This document shows positions 17,633-26,726 of a stretch of 64,000 nt of DNA, piece by piece; within the stretch, counting starts at the first letter, position 1, and each line of letters starts with the position of its first letter. This DNA is from Salinispirillum sp049115955 (GTDB taxonomy: Bacteria > Pseudomonadota > Gammaproteobacteria > Pseudomonadales > Natronospirillaceae), in contig JAGDZJ010000024.1 in NCBI GenBank assembly GCA_049115955.1, forward strand, positions 110,104 through 174,103. The letters are read 5' to 3'. Under the pieces are notes generated by a model, which was not told the DNA's origin, made no database searches, and was given only the letters and a program-made list of their open reading frames with translations. Both the position numbers and the translations under genes were made by a program.

Positions 17633-18408
17633 AATCCATTACTTGGCTCGTAGGCGCATCCACGGGTATCGGTGCAGCCCTCGTCAATGAATTAGCCGCC
17701 GATGCAGAGACCCTGTACATCAGCTCGCGTTCCGCCGACAAATTGAATACCTTGGCCGAACAGCACAGCAACGTAAAAGTGTTGGCGTTCGACGTGAATG
17801 ACGCCACGGCGCGCAAGCAAGCCATCGCCGAGATCGAACAACAATCCGGACGATTGGATTGCATCGTGCTCAACGCGGGCACCTGTGAATACGTCGACTT
17901 GGAATTGGGCGATACAGATCTAAGCCTCTATCAACGAGTGCTCGACACCAACTTTCACGCCCCCGTCGCGCTGACGCACGAAGCCCTGTATTTGCTGCGC
18001 AAAAGCGACAATGCGCGCATTGTCGGCATCAGCTCCAGCGTGATCTTTACCCCACTGCCGCGCTCACAAGCCTACGGCAGTTCGAAAGCCGCCTTTACCT
18101 ATTGGCTGTCCACCATGGCCATTGACCTTAAGGGCGAAGGCATTCGGGTGCAGATCGTATCGCCGGGCTTTGTGGACACCCCACTGACGCAAAAGAACGA
18201 CTTCAAGATGCCCTTTCTGCTCAGCCCGGAGAACGCCGCGAAGCGTATCCGCAAAGGTATTCAGCGCAACCAAACGCACATTCATTTCCCGTGGCGTTTT
18301 ACCGCATTGCTGCTGATAGAAGGCCTGCTGCCGTTGTCGTGGCAACACGCCTTAAACAGCAAGCTGAGCCGCAACAAACCGGGCGTTGCCCAATCAACTT
18401 CTCATTAA
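17629..18408 (+). CDS. Short-chain dehydrogenase/reductase
   Basis: 259 residues, classical SDR. The cofactor loop GASTGIG is at about residues 8-14, with NAG in LNAGTCEY, the catalytic Ser in GISSSVIF, and YGSSK (YxxxK) around residue 147. It should oxidise or reduce a lipid-like hydroxyl or carbonyl group using NAD(P)H; the substrate is unknown. It overlaps the NTF2-like gene by 4 bp, and the FAD oxidoreductase follows after 21 bp with a good AGGAG site. In related clusters this SDR is part of the singlet-oxygen-induced lipid modification set. Confidence 0.88.
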   Translation: MKSITWLVGASTGIGAALVNELAADAETLYISSRSADKLNTLAEQHSNVKVLAFDVNDATARKQAIAEIEQQSGRLDCIVLNAGTCEYVDLELGDTDLSLYQRVLDTNFHAPVALTHEALYLLRKSDNARIVGISSSVIFTPLPRSQAYGSSKAAFTYWLSTMAIDLKGEGIRVQIVSPGFVDTPLTQKNDFKMPFLLSPENAAKRIRKGIQRNQTHIHFPWRFTALLLIEGLLPLSWQHALNSKLSRNKPGVAQSTSH

Positions 18409-18429
18409 GCAGTATGAAGGAGAGCGCAC

Positions 18430-19692
18430 ATGCGCCAACGGATTGCCATCATCGGCACAGGAATTTCAGGTCTGACCAGCGCCTATTTGCTGCACCAAGA
18501 CCACGACATCGAAGTCTTTGAAGCCAACGACTACATCGGTGGCCACACCAATACCGAAGACGTTGAGGTGGACGGCAAGCACTATCCGGTCAACACCGGT
18601 TTTATTGTCTACAACGATTGGACGTACCCCAATTTTCACAAATTAATGGCGCGCTTTCCGGCAGTTGAGGGCCAGAAAACGGTCATGAGCTTTTCGGTCA
18701 AATGCGAACAGTCCGGCTTGGAATACTGCGGCCGAGACATTCCTTCATTGTTTGCGCAAAAGCGCAATTGGCTGCGCCCGCGTTTTTACCGCATGGTGCG
18801 CGATATCTTGCGCTTCAATAAGCAAAGTTTGGCGTTGCTCGAAGCCGATGCCATAGACCCCAACCTGTCATTGGGCGATTTCTTAAAAGAACATGGCTAC
18901 GGTGACTGGTTCGTCAACAAGTACATCGTACCCATGGGTGCTGCCATTTGGTCTTCCGGCGAGCATGACATGATGCGTTTCCCTGCTCTGTTTTTCGTGC
19001 GCTTCTTTAAAAACCACGGCCTGCTGTCGGTCAAAAACCGACCACAGTGGTACACCTTAATCAATGGCTCGCGCGCCTATGTGGAACCCATCACCGAAGG
19101 CTTCAGAGATCGCATCCATTTGAGTACACCGGTGCGGTCTGTGGTGCGCTCCGAAAATTCAGTAATCGTTAATACAGATAACGATAGCAAAGAGTTTGAC
19201 CAGGTAATTTTTGCCTGCCATTCTGACCAAACGCTTCGTTTACTGGCCGAACCGACAGCAGACGAACGCGAAATCCTGGGCGCCATACCCTATGCCAAGA
19301 ACGACGTCGTCTTGCACACGGACCACAGTTTGCTGCCCAAGCGCCCGAAAGCATGGGCGGCATGGAACTATCATATTCCGACCAGTGCACAGTCGACGGT
19401 TTCCGTTACCTACGATATGAACATCCTGCAAAACTTCGACGACGCACCCGTTACCTTCTGCGTCACGCTCAATTACGACGGCACCATTCACCCCGACAAG
19501 ATCATCAAACGCTTCGAATACAATCACCCGGTGTTTACCCCTGAAGGCATGGTCGCGCAAGAGCGCTACCACGAGATCGGCAATAAAAACCGTACGCATT
19601 TTTGCGGCGCCTACTGGTTCAACGGGTTTCACGAAGACGGCGTAGACAGCGCCTTGCGCGTGGTGAAAGACCTTGGCGCAGTGGGGCTATAG
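18430..19692 (+). CDS. FAD/NAD(P)-binding oxidoreductase (amine-oxidase-like, COG2907 type)
   Basis: 420 residues. The N-terminal dinucleotide fold IIGTGISGLTSAYLL (GxGxxG near residues 8-13) is followed by FEANDYIGGHTNTEDV, the ADP-ribose end. PVNTGFIVYND and the C-terminal CGAYWFNGFHEDGVDSA region are characteristic of COG2907 proteins, predicted to act on lipids or carotenoid-like substrates. It is nearly always found beside DUF1365 and a cyclopropane-fatty-acid-synthase-like gene, as here. Preceded by GAAGGAG at the right distance. Probably cytoplasmic and membrane-associated. Confidence 0.9.
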   Translation: MRQRIAIIGTGISGLTSAYLLHQDHDIEVFEANDYIGGHTNTEDVEVDGKHYPVNTGFIVYNDWTYPNFHKLMARFPAVEGQKTVMSFSVKCEQSGLEYCGRDIPSLFAQKRNWLRPRFYRMVRDILRFNKQSLALLEADAIDPNLSLGDFLKEHGYGDWFVNKYIVPMGAAIWSSGEHDMMRFPALFFVRFFKNHGLLSVKNRPQWYTLINGSRAYVEPITEGFRDRIHLSTPVRSVVRSENSVIVNTDNDSKEFDQVIFACHSDQTLRLLAEPTADEREILGAIPYAKNDVVLHTDHSLLPKRPKAWAAWNYHIPTSAQSTVSVTYDMNILQNFDDAPVTFCVTLNYDGTIHPDKIIKRFEYNHPVFTPEGMVAQERYHEIGNKNRTHFCGAYWFNGFHEDGVDSALRVVKDLGAVGL

Positions 19693-19695
19693 TTG

Positions 19696-20490
19696 ATGAC
19701 CGGTCAGCTACACAGTGGCATCTACACCGGCGTTGTCGGGCACGAGCGGTTGCGGCCCAAAAAACATCGTCTGGAATACCGCGTCTACATGATGTACACC
19801 GACTTGGACGAGGTCGAGGCCATTGCCAAATTGCACCCCTTGTGGGGTGCGTTCAAACGCAATTTGATCTGGTTTAAGCGCTCGGATTTTATGCGCCCGA
19901 CCGACAAACCGTTGAAAGACGTAGTACTGGATCTGGTGGCTGAACGCACGGGGTACCGCCCAACCGGCGCGGTACGCGTGATGACGCAATGGCGCAATTT
20001 TGGCCTCAGCTTTAACCCGGTGTCGTTCTACTTTGCGTTCGACGCCGACGACGACACGACCCCTGTTGCCATTATCCCGGAAATCACCAATACCCCATGG
20101 CTTGATCGCTACCAGTATGTGCTGACACCCGAACCACGAGGCGATGGCATCGCTGCGGTGGATAAGAAAGGTGACAACTGGGTTTTTAAGGTCAAGAAAG
20201 ATTTTCACGTCAGCCCTTTCCATCCGATGGATCATGACTACGAATGGCATTTTGGCGTGCCGGGTCAACAATCCACCCTGTATCTGCAAAACAATGACGC
20301 AGAAGGAAAAATATTTTCCGCGTGGATGGATTTGCAGCGTCAGGAAGTGAACCGGCGATCTCTTGGTCGCGTAATCTGGACATACCCTGTCATGACTTTG
20401 CAGGTGCTTTGGGGCATTTACAGTCATGCAGCACGTTTGTGGTTTAAAAAGGTGCCATTTTTTCCGCACCCGAAACGAGGAACTGAATAA
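19696..20490 (+). CDS. DUF1365 domain-containing protein
   Basis: 264 residues, with LHSGIYTGVVGHERLRPKKH near the N-terminus and SFYFAFD plus VSPFHPMDHDYEW in the middle, all typical of DUF1365 (COG3496). No catalytic role is proven, but the gene is strongly linked to COG2907 and Cfa-like genes. An in-frame TTG directly precedes the ATG at 19696; I chose the ATG. The stop TAA overlaps the next gene's ATG by one base (TAATG), so translation is coupled. Confidence 0.9.
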   Translation: MTGQLHSGIYTGVVGHERLRPKKHRLEYRVYMMYTDLDEVEAIAKLHPLWGAFKRNLIWFKRSDFMRPTDKPLKDVVLDLVAERTGYRPTGAVRVMTQWRNFGLSFNPVSFYFAFDADDDTTPVAIIPEITNTPWLDRYQYVLTPEPRGDGIAAVDKKGDNWVFKVKKDFHVSPFHPMDHDYEWHFGVPGQQSTLYLQNNDAEGKIFSAWMDLQRQEVNRRSLGRVIWTYPVMTLQVLWGIYSHAARLWFKKVPFFPHPKRGTE

Positions 20491-21734
20491 TGAGAATAAC
20501 TGGAGACCAGGATCTGGCGACGGGTACATCAACGGGCTTTTGGCAACGGTTGATGTTTCGTGCGCTGCAGAGCCACATTACCGAGGGCTACCTGGTTCTG
20601 GAACAGGATGGACAAACGTGGGCTTTTGGCGACGCCAACAGCCACTGTCGTGCTGTCGTAGAGATTCGAGACAACGCCGTTTATAAAGAATTCGTGTTGG
20701 GCGGCGGGTTAGGCGCGGCCGAAGCCTATGTGATGAAACTGTGGGATACGCATGACCTTACCGCCGTCGTACAAGTATTTGCGCGTAATCTGCAAGCGCT
20801 AGAAAGTAACAAGTTGATGGTGTCCTTTCGCAAAGCCTTGTCGTGGCTCGACCACCAGTTCAATCGCAACACCATTAATCAATCGCGGCGCAACATTGCC
20901 GCGCATTACGACTTGGGCAACGACCTGTTTGAAAAATTTCTCGACCCACAGATGATGTATTCGGCCGCTATTTACCCGGCCGCCAGTGCTTCTCTGGAAG
21001 ACGCCCAAACGTTCCGTCTGCACCGCATCTGCCAAAAGCTAGACCTGAAACCAGAAGACCATCTGCTAGAAATCGGCACGGGCTGGGGCGGCATGGCGAT
21101 TTTCGCGGCCAAACATTATGGCTGCCGGGTGACCACCACCACCATTTCCCAGCAGCAATTTGACTATGCGCAGCGCCGCGTTGAGCAAGAAGGCTTAGAA
21201 GATCGAGTAACCCTGTTGCTACAAGACTATCGCTTGTTAACGGGTGAATACGACAAACTGGTTTCATTAGAAATGATCGAAGCCGTGGGCCATGAATACT
21301 TATCCACCTACTTCAAAAAGTGCGACAGCTTGTTAAAACCCAACGGCGCCATGCTCCTGCAAGCCATAACCATCGCGGATCAACGCTATGATTACTACCG
21401 CAAGAGCGTCGACTTTATCCAGAAATACATTTTCCCCGGCGGTGCCTTGCCGAGCATTTCACGCATGGCCAATGAAGTCAGCCAGGTGACGCAGATGACG
21501 GTTAAACATCTTGAAGATTTTGGTCCCCATTACGCGCGCACATTGAAAGATTGGCGCGAACGCTTTAATCGCCAGTCGGAGCAACTGCATGAACTGGGGT
21601 ACGACGAGTCTTTCCAGCGCCTGTGGAACTACTACTTTGCTTACTGCGAAGGCGGCTTTTGGGAGCGCAACATCGGCGTAGCGCAATTGTTGCTGGCCAA
21701 GCCTGACAACCGCCGGGATTCGATACTGCCATGA
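20490..21734 (+). CDS. cfa: Cyclopropane-fatty-acyl-phospholipid synthase family methyltransferase
   Basis: 414 residues. SAM-dependent methyltransferase acting on unsaturated acyl chains of membrane phospholipids. The SAM motif LLEIGTGWGGMAIFAA is near residues 193-208, with the family motifs YDLGNDLFEKFLDP, MMYSAAIYP and LVSLEMIEAVGHEY. It belongs to the branch that sits with COG2907 and DUF1365 and not necessarily to the housekeeping Cfa, so the product may be a cyclopropane or another methylated fatty acid; in Rhodobacter a similar cluster leads to methylated/furan fatty acids. It overlaps both neighbours by 1 and 4 bp. Confidence 0.9.
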   Translation: MRITGDQDLATGTSTGFWQRLMFRALQSHITEGYLVLEQDGQTWAFGDANSHCRAVVEIRDNAVYKEFVLGGGLGAAEAYVMKLWDTHDLTAVVQVFARNLQALESNKLMVSFRKALSWLDHQFNRNTINQSRRNIAAHYDLGNDLFEKFLDPQMMYSAAIYPAASASLEDAQTFRLHRICQKLDLKPEDHLLEIGTGWGGMAIFAAKHYGCRVTTTTISQQQFDYAQRRVEQEGLEDRVTLLLQDYRLLTGEYDKLVSLEMIEAVGHEYLSTYFKKCDSLLKPNGAMLLQAITIADQRYDYYRKSVDFIQKYIFPGGALPSISRMANEVSQVTQMTVKHLEDFGPHYARTLKDWRERFNRQSEQLHELGYDESFQRLWNYYFAYCEGGFWERNIGVAQLLLAKPDNRRDSILP

Positions 21735-22234
21735 TCAAACCTTGGATGCATGGTGTTATCTATCAAGCGACGTTCTTTGTCACCGTGTTACTGGGCAATG
21801 TGTGGGCTATTGCATGGTCTGCCCTTTTGGTATTCACCGTGGTGTTCAAACAACCGCGCGCCGTGTTGGCTTTCATTGCGCTCATAACCTTGGGCGGTTA
21901 CTGCGTTGACTTACTGATACAAGCCGTTGGCTTAATTCAGTTTACCGGGAACACACTGCTTGGCCCGATTTGGCTGTTTGTGTTGTGGATCGGTTTTGCC
22001 AACGTTATCTGGCATCTGGCGTGGCGCATTCCCATGCTGTGGTTGCAGATATTGCTTGGCGCCGTGTCGGGGCCATTGTCCTATTTCGGTGGAGCCAAAT
22101 TAGGCGCCGCCGAGCCCATGGACACGGCAGGCATCGTTGCTTACAGCCTGTGGTGGGCCTTTGCATTCCCTGCAGGCATTGCCCTGCGCCATTGGTGGCA
22201 AAAACGCTTTCTGCGCGACACCGAGATTATCTAG
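21731..22234 (+). CDS. DUF2878 inner-membrane protein
   Basis: 167 residues with about five to six membrane segments (ATFFVTVLLGNVWAIAWSAL; AVLAFIALITLGGYCVDLL; GPIWLFVLWIGFANVIWHL; WLQILLGAVSGPLSYFGG). The YFGGAKLGAAEP motif and the pattern as a whole match DUF2878. The function is unknown. Its ATG overlaps the Cfa-like stop (ATGA). Its constant company with Cfa-like and COG2907 genes suggests a membrane-embedded partner in lipid modification. Confidence 0.85.
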   Translation: MIKPWMHGVIYQATFFVTVLLGNVWAIAWSALLVFTVVFKQPRAVLAFIALITLGGYCVDLLIQAVGLIQFTGNTLLGPIWLFVLWIGFANVIWHLAWRIPMLWLQILLGAVSGPLSYFGGAKLGAAEPMDTAGIVAYSLWWAFAFPAGIALRHWWQKRFLRDTEII

Positions 22235-22280
22235 CCCGCCAAAGGCAAACACATCAAGAGAACAGGTTGAGGATTGTGGC

Positions 22281-22994
22281 ATGAAATTGATTGGCATAGG
22301 CCTGCTTGGCCTACTGTTAAGCTCCAGCGGCATTGCTGCCAATTGGGACTTGATGGGCACCGCACGTGACCCAGAAACCGGATCGCTGATATACCGTGAG
22401 TTTCATCGTGTCACCGTGAACAGCGACAACACACAAACGCGCGTCGTCGAGTACCGTGACGACGCCGACGACATCATGGTGATCAAGACACTCGTCACGC
22501 CAGAGGGCCGCCCTTATTTGCCCGAACTGGAATGGGACGACCGTGTGCAGAGCGCCACCATTGTTGGTCGCTTCGATGACGGCCTGTATCAACAGCGCAT
22601 TGATCGTCCCGACGGCAACAAGGTAGAACGCGCGCAGTTAAGCGACCTACAGAATACGGTACTGGATGCCGGTTTTGACCGCTATCTGCAAGACCGCATG
22701 CGTGACATCGTTGACACCGGTCGGATAAACTTCGAGTTCTTATCTCTCGGTGCCGGACGAACCTATGCCTTTACCGCCGAACTACAAGCACTCAATGACT
22801 CGACCATTGAAGTGCGAGTTGCACCCCGATCTGCGCTGATCCGCTGGTTTGTCGATCCGATCGACCTTGTCTACGACCGCCACTCTTTATCTCTGCTGCG
22901 CTACCAAGGCATCACCAACTTCCGTCGTGACGGCAGCGTGGTGAATGCCATCATCGAATACGAATATCTGTCCACCGACCTCACAGAGGGATAA
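22281..22994 (+). CDS. Exported protein of unknown function in the photooxidative operon
   Basis: 237 residues from the ATG at 22281 (preceded by TTGAGGATTGTGGC). A clear signal peptide, MKLIGIGLLGLLLSSSGIAA, has a likely cleavage near residue 20. The mature part is predicted rich in beta strands (REFHRVTVNSDNTQTRVVEY; FLSLGAGRTYAFTAELQALN; IIEYEYLS) and probably sits in the periplasm. An open frame extends upstream to 22137 but overlaps DUF2878 and lacks a signal sequence, so I rejected that start. I do not recognise a family. Position after DUF2878 in the same run implies co-expression. Confidence 0.75.
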   Translation: MKLIGIGLLGLLLSSSGIAANWDLMGTARDPETGSLIYREFHRVTVNSDNTQTRVVEYRDDADDIMVIKTLVTPEGRPYLPELEWDDRVQSATIVGRFDDGLYQQRIDRPDGNKVERAQLSDLQNTVLDAGFDRYLQDRMRDIVDTGRINFEFLSLGAGRTYAFTAELQALNDSTIEVRVAPRSALIRWFVDPIDLVYDRHSLSLLRYQGITNFRRDGSVVNAIIEYEYLSTDLTEG

Positions 22995-22997
22995 ACC

Positions 22998-23309
22998 ATG
23001 TCTCAACGCACACAGCTTTGGTTTCGCGCAGCATTGGTACTCTTGGGCACGGCGTTTCTGGTGCAGATCATACTGGCGGCCTTTTCCGTTAGCATCTTCG
23101 TAGAAGGCCCGATGATCGGCGGCTTGGTTTGGGGCAAAGTCACCTTGGCCGACCTCTATTTAGGCTTTCTGATCAGCTTGGTCTTCTTGTGGATGTTAGA
23201 ACCGCGCAAGGCCTTGGTGTTAATATTTATTCCTATCTTTTTAGTGATGGGGAATTGGCTGTTGTGCTGGTATTTAGCTTGGCGGTGGCCGCACTTGTTT
23301 AGAAATTGA
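22998..23309 (+). CDS. Small membrane protein of unknown function
   Basis: 103 residues with three to four membrane helices (ALVLLGTAFLVQIILAAF; VTLADLYLGFLISLVFLWML; ALVLIFIPIFLVMGNWLLCWY) and a WRWPHLFRN tail. It starts 4 bp after the previous stop and closes the ten-gene run. I do not recognise a family. It may be an accessory membrane subunit of the lipid-modification system. Confidence 0.7.
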   Translation: MSQRTQLWFRAALVLLGTAFLVQIILAAFSVSIFVEGPMIGGLVWGKVTLADLYLGFLISLVFLWMLEPRKALVLIFIPIFLVMGNWLLCWYLAWRWPHLFRN

Positions 23310-23402
23310 GACAAATCGCACAGCATTCTGTTGCATCTTCGCTTGCCCTAATGCGGCTCTTTACTCTACATTTAGATTCTGTAGTCATAGAGTTGTTGAT
23401 GC

Positions 23403-25865
23403 ATGACGATGAAGTTAGGTCATCACATAGCCGTAAAGCTCGCCTTGGTGAGCGTACTGGTGGCCCTGATGTTGGGGCTTGTCCTTGGGGCAGTGCAATC
23501 GTTAGTCGATTACCGCGCCGAGAGAGAACGAATTGATCAAACCATCATGTCGCTGTTGCAAGCTTATGAACCCGCTGCCGCGCGCGCTATCTACAACTTA
23601 GATACCTTGCTCGCTGAAGAAGTCACCAATGGGCTAATGACCTATGACTTCGTAACCGGCAGCGTCGTAATTGACGAACTCGGCAACGTACTTGCCAGCA
23701 ACGTACGTCACCAAGCCGTCGAAACAACGGCAACCGGGCTGCGCCGATTAATCCCTACCGAACAACCACCGTTCTCCATCGACATCCAAATTACGGGTTC
23801 GGAGAATACGGGGAAGCTGGTTTTAGAAGTTGATCCACTGATTGCCCTTGAGCCCTTTGTTCAGCGTTCCGGCACGGGGTTGCAGCTTGCCGTACTGCGC
23901 ACCATGCTGATTGTCACAGCACTGTTTCTTGCCGCCCACTGGATGGTCACGCGCCCGCTGACCATTCTGAGTCAACGCTTTCGTGACGTTGATCCAACGG
24001 TCGAGACTTTAGAGGCGCTGCATATCCCGCATCACAAAGAAGACGAGCTCGGCGTACTGGCCAACAGCGCCAACCGCTTCGTTAAGACAGTACAACACCT
24101 ATTGGTCGAGCGCGATTTAGCCGAAAAAAGCAGTCAGTCGGCGTATGAGAACATCCGTGAACTGGTAGACCACTTGCCTCAATTGATCTACGTCGTGAAT
24201 CACGAGCACCGGCTCATGGTGGTCAACCGAGCCTTTGCCTCTCTATTCGGTCGCAGACCTGAAGATCTCGACTTGGCACCGGTATCTTCTCTGCGAGGCT
24301 TTATCAATTCAACGATTTGGCATCAGTTGTTCGACTCAGACCAACAGGTACTCACCAAGCAGAAGGCTTTACAGATTGCAGAGCAAACCATCATTGGACG
24401 CGACGGGCGAGAACGCGTCTTCGAATGTCAGAAATTCCCTTTAGACTACCGCGGCGAAGCCGCCGTGCTGTCGGTGAGCATAGACATCACGGAGCGTCGC
24501 CAAGCGGCCAAACACATTCAACACCTTGCTTACCATGACAGCCTAACTGGCCTGCCGAACCGGAACTACCTGTTGGAGCATCTTGATCAGCTTCAAATAC
24601 ACGCCACTGACGCTCATGAACACGGCGCCCTGATTTTCGTCGATCTCGACAACTTTAAGAACATCAACGACTCGCTCGGTCACGGGGCCGGAGACTTTGT
24701 GTTGTGTGAGGTATCGCGACGCTTGGTGGCGCATGCACAAGATCAAGATACTGTGTCGCGCCTAGGCAGTGACGAATTCGTGCTCTGTATCCCCAATATT
24801 TCTCATCGTGGCAAAGAGGCACTTTTTCATGCCGAGTTTCGTGCTAATGTGATCCGCGAGTTGGTTGCTGCCCCGTTCTGGTTCGACAACCAACGCTTGA
24901 ACGTCACCGCCAGCATTGGTATCTCCATTTTCCCGGATGCGGGCCTAGCCGCGACTGACCTGCTCCGCAACGCCGACATTGCCATGGTTACAGCAAAAAA
25001 CATGGGTAAAAATACCTGCCAGGTATTTCAGCCCAGCATGAGCGAAGAAGCGAGCCGACGCCTGGTATTAGAAAACGGCTTACGGCAAGCCATTGAAGAG
25101 AACCAATTCTTCCTGACCTACCAGCCCCAAGTGGACGTGGCGACGGGCAAAATAACCGGCGCCGAAGTGCTGCTGCGTTGGCTGCACCCGGAACGTGGTG
25201 TAGTCTCCCCTCTGGAGTTTATTCCAACGTTAGAATCAACAGGCCTCATTGTTCAAGTAGGGCGCTGGGTGCTGGACACCGCGTGTCGTGATCTCGCGCG
25301 ATGGGTAGCCGATGGTCTGTGGCAGCCCGGTATGCGGCTCGGTGTGAATGTCAGCGCGCGCCAATTCGCGCAGGCGGACTTTATCCATCAAGTGCGCCAC
25401 TCCACGGAAGAGCACGGTATTTCTCCGAACTACTTGGACATGGAAATCACAGAAAGTATGCTGATTGAACAAATGAAAGAAACCGTGGAACGCATGCAAC
25501 AGTTGCGTGATTACGGCGTCTTCTTCTCCATTGACGATTTCGGCACCGGGTATTCTTCATTGGCGTACTTAAAGCGCCTACCCATCGACGTAATAAAAAT
25601 TGATCAAAGCTTCATTCGGGACATCACCGATGATGTAAACGATGCGGCCATTGTAGAAACTATTTTAGCCATCGCCCGCCACATGAAGTTGCACACCGTC
25701 GCCGAAGGCGTAGAAACGGAACAGCAATTAAGCTTCCTCAAAGCCAATGGCTGCCAGCGCTACCAAGGCTACTACTTTTCGCGCCCTGTCGTCGCCGACG
25801 ACATGACCGAGTTGCTGCAAAACGAACCACATTCTAGCCATACCCACACAGGCACCAACGCATGA
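23403..25865 (+). CDS. c-di-GMP phosphodiesterase with PAS, degenerate GGDEF and EAL domains
   Basis: 820 residues. Membrane segments lie near 10-30 and 160-182 and flank a periplasmic sensor; HAMP, PAS (~245-350), GGDEF (~370-540) and EAL (~555-800) domains follow. The cyclase motif reads GSDEF and the inhibitory-site arginine is replaced (QDQD instead of RxxD), so cyclase activity is doubtful. The EAL part looks active: EVLLRW (ExLxR), N in GVNVSARQF, TE in DMEITESM, IDDFGTGYSSL, K in DVIKIDQSF, and AEGVETEQ. It probably hydrolyses c-di-GMP in response to an extracytoplasmic signal. The stop overlaps the queE start by four bases, an unexpected coupling with deazapurine synthesis. Confidence 0.88.
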   Translation: MTMKLGHHIAVKLALVSVLVALMLGLVLGAVQSLVDYRAERERIDQTIMSLLQAYEPAAARAIYNLDTLLAEEVTNGLMTYDFVTGSVVIDELGNVLASNVRHQAVETTATGLRRLIPTEQPPFSIDIQITGSENTGKLVLEVDPLIALEPFVQRSGTGLQLAVLRTMLIVTALFLAAHWMVTRPLTILSQRFRDVDPTVETLEALHIPHHKEDELGVLANSANRFVKTVQHLLVERDLAEKSSQSAYENIRELVDHLPQLIYVVNHEHRLMVVNRAFASLFGRRPEDLDLAPVSSLRGFINSTIWHQLFDSDQQVLTKQKALQIAEQTIIGRDGRERVFECQKFPLDYRGEAAVLSVSIDITERRQAAKHIQHLAYHDSLTGLPNRNYLLEHLDQLQIHATDAHEHGALIFVDLDNFKNINDSLGHGAGDFVLCEVSRRLVAHAQDQDTVSRLGSDEFVLCIPNISHRGKEALFHAEFRANVIRELVAAPFWFDNQRLNVTASIGISIFPDAGLAATDLLRNADIAMVTAKNMGKNTCQVFQPSMSEEASRRLVLENGLRQAIEENQFFLTYQPQVDVATGKITGAEVLLRWLHPERGVVSPLEFIPTLESTGLIVQVGRWVLDTACRDLARWVADGLWQPGMRLGVNVSARQFAQADFIHQVRHSTEEHGISPNYLDMEITESMLIEQMKETVERMQQLRDYGVFFSIDDFGTGYSSLAYLKRLPIDVIKIDQSFIRDITDDVNDAAIVETILAIARHMKLHTVAEGVETEQQLSFLKANGCQRYQGYYFSRPVVADDMTELLQNEPHSSHTHTGTNA

Positions 25866-26512
25866 CCTACAGTGTTAAAGAAGCCTTCTATTCACTACAA
25901 GGAGAAGGCGCACACACCGGTCGGCCTGCCATTTTCTGTCGCTTTGCTGGCTGTAACTTATGGAACGGCCGAGAAGCCGATCGCGCCACCGCTATCTGCA
26001 ATTTTTGTGATACCGACTTCGTCGGCATCGACGGCCAAAACGGCGGAAAATTCAAAACCGCTGAGTTGCTAGTGCAGCATCTTGCCGCCTTGTGGCCTAG
26101 CGACCAAGCTCACCGATACGTTATCTTCACCGGCGGCGAACCTCTGTTGCAACTGGATACGTCGCTCATTAACGCTATGCATTCCGCAAGCTTTGAAGTG
26201 GGTGTAGAAACCAATGGCACAATACCTGCACCCGCAGGCTTGGACTGGCTGTGCGTATCACCCAAGGGCACAGCCGAAGTCGTAATCAGCCAGTGTGACG
26301 AACTCAAACTGGTGTTTCCGCAAGCCGATGCGCCGCCCGAGCGTTTTGCACACGTACAAGCCAGCCACTATTATTTGTCGCCCATGAACCCGCCCCACGC
26401 CGAGCTTATAGCGCCACAGTCTGCCAACGTACGAGCCACTATCGACTATTGTCTAGCCCATCCGCAATGGCGGCTGACTCTGCAAACGCATAAGATACTG
26501 GGCGTTGATTAA
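25862..26512 (+). CDS. queE: 7-carboxy-7-deazaguanine synthase
   Basis: 216 residues. Radical-SAM enzyme that converts 6-carboxytetrahydropterin to 7-carboxy-7-deazaguanine in queuosine synthesis. The cluster cysteines are C31, C46 and C49 in a C-x14-C-x2-C arrangement, as in the Burkholderia-type enzymes, not C-x3-C-x2-C. FTGGEPLLQ and ETNGT follow. queC and queD are not nearby. The ATG overlaps the stop of the EAL gene (ATGA). Confidence 0.94.
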   Translation: MTYSVKEAFYSLQGEGAHTGRPAIFCRFAGCNLWNGREADRATAICNFCDTDFVGIDGQNGGKFKTAELLVQHLAALWPSDQAHRYVIFTGGEPLLQLDTSLINAMHSASFEVGVETNGTIPAPAGLDWLCVSPKGTAEVVISQCDELKLVFPQADAPPERFAHVQASHYYLSPMNPPHAELIAPQSANVRATIDYCLAHPQWRLTLQTHKILGVD

Positions 26513-26590
26513 TAGGGGCCTTTGACCCCATTATCACCAATTCAAATACCGAAATTCCGATTTGCAAATACCATCGCATCGGCAGATCTA

Positions 26591-26619
26591 TTAACTTTTT
26601 CGCCTTAATACACTACACT
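26591..26619 (+). promoter_or_regulatory. Candidate promoter of acnB
   Basis: TTAACT (26591-26596) and TACACT (26614-26619) are separated by 17 bp, each matching sigma-70 consensus at four of six positions. It lies about 100 bp before the acnB start in the 214-bp gap after queE. The remainder of the gap shows a weak GGGG...CCCC hairpin after queE and nothing else I can name. Confidence 0.45.
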
Positions 26620-26726
26620 TATGCCGTTTTTCCGGCCGCGATGATTGATCAGTCACCCTGCCTTTTGGTGCGTCAACCATGCACCATAGTCTTCGCGCCC
26701 CCTGACAATTGAATGGAGAATCCACC

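Noticed and set aside
22137..22280. 144-bp extension of the exported unknown protein
   Set aside because: It overlaps DUF2878 in another frame and would hide the clear signal peptide beginning at 22281.
26709..26726. Upstream TTG start for acnB
   Set aside because: Homologues begin at MLEAYRKH, and the GTG there has a GGAGAA ribosome site.
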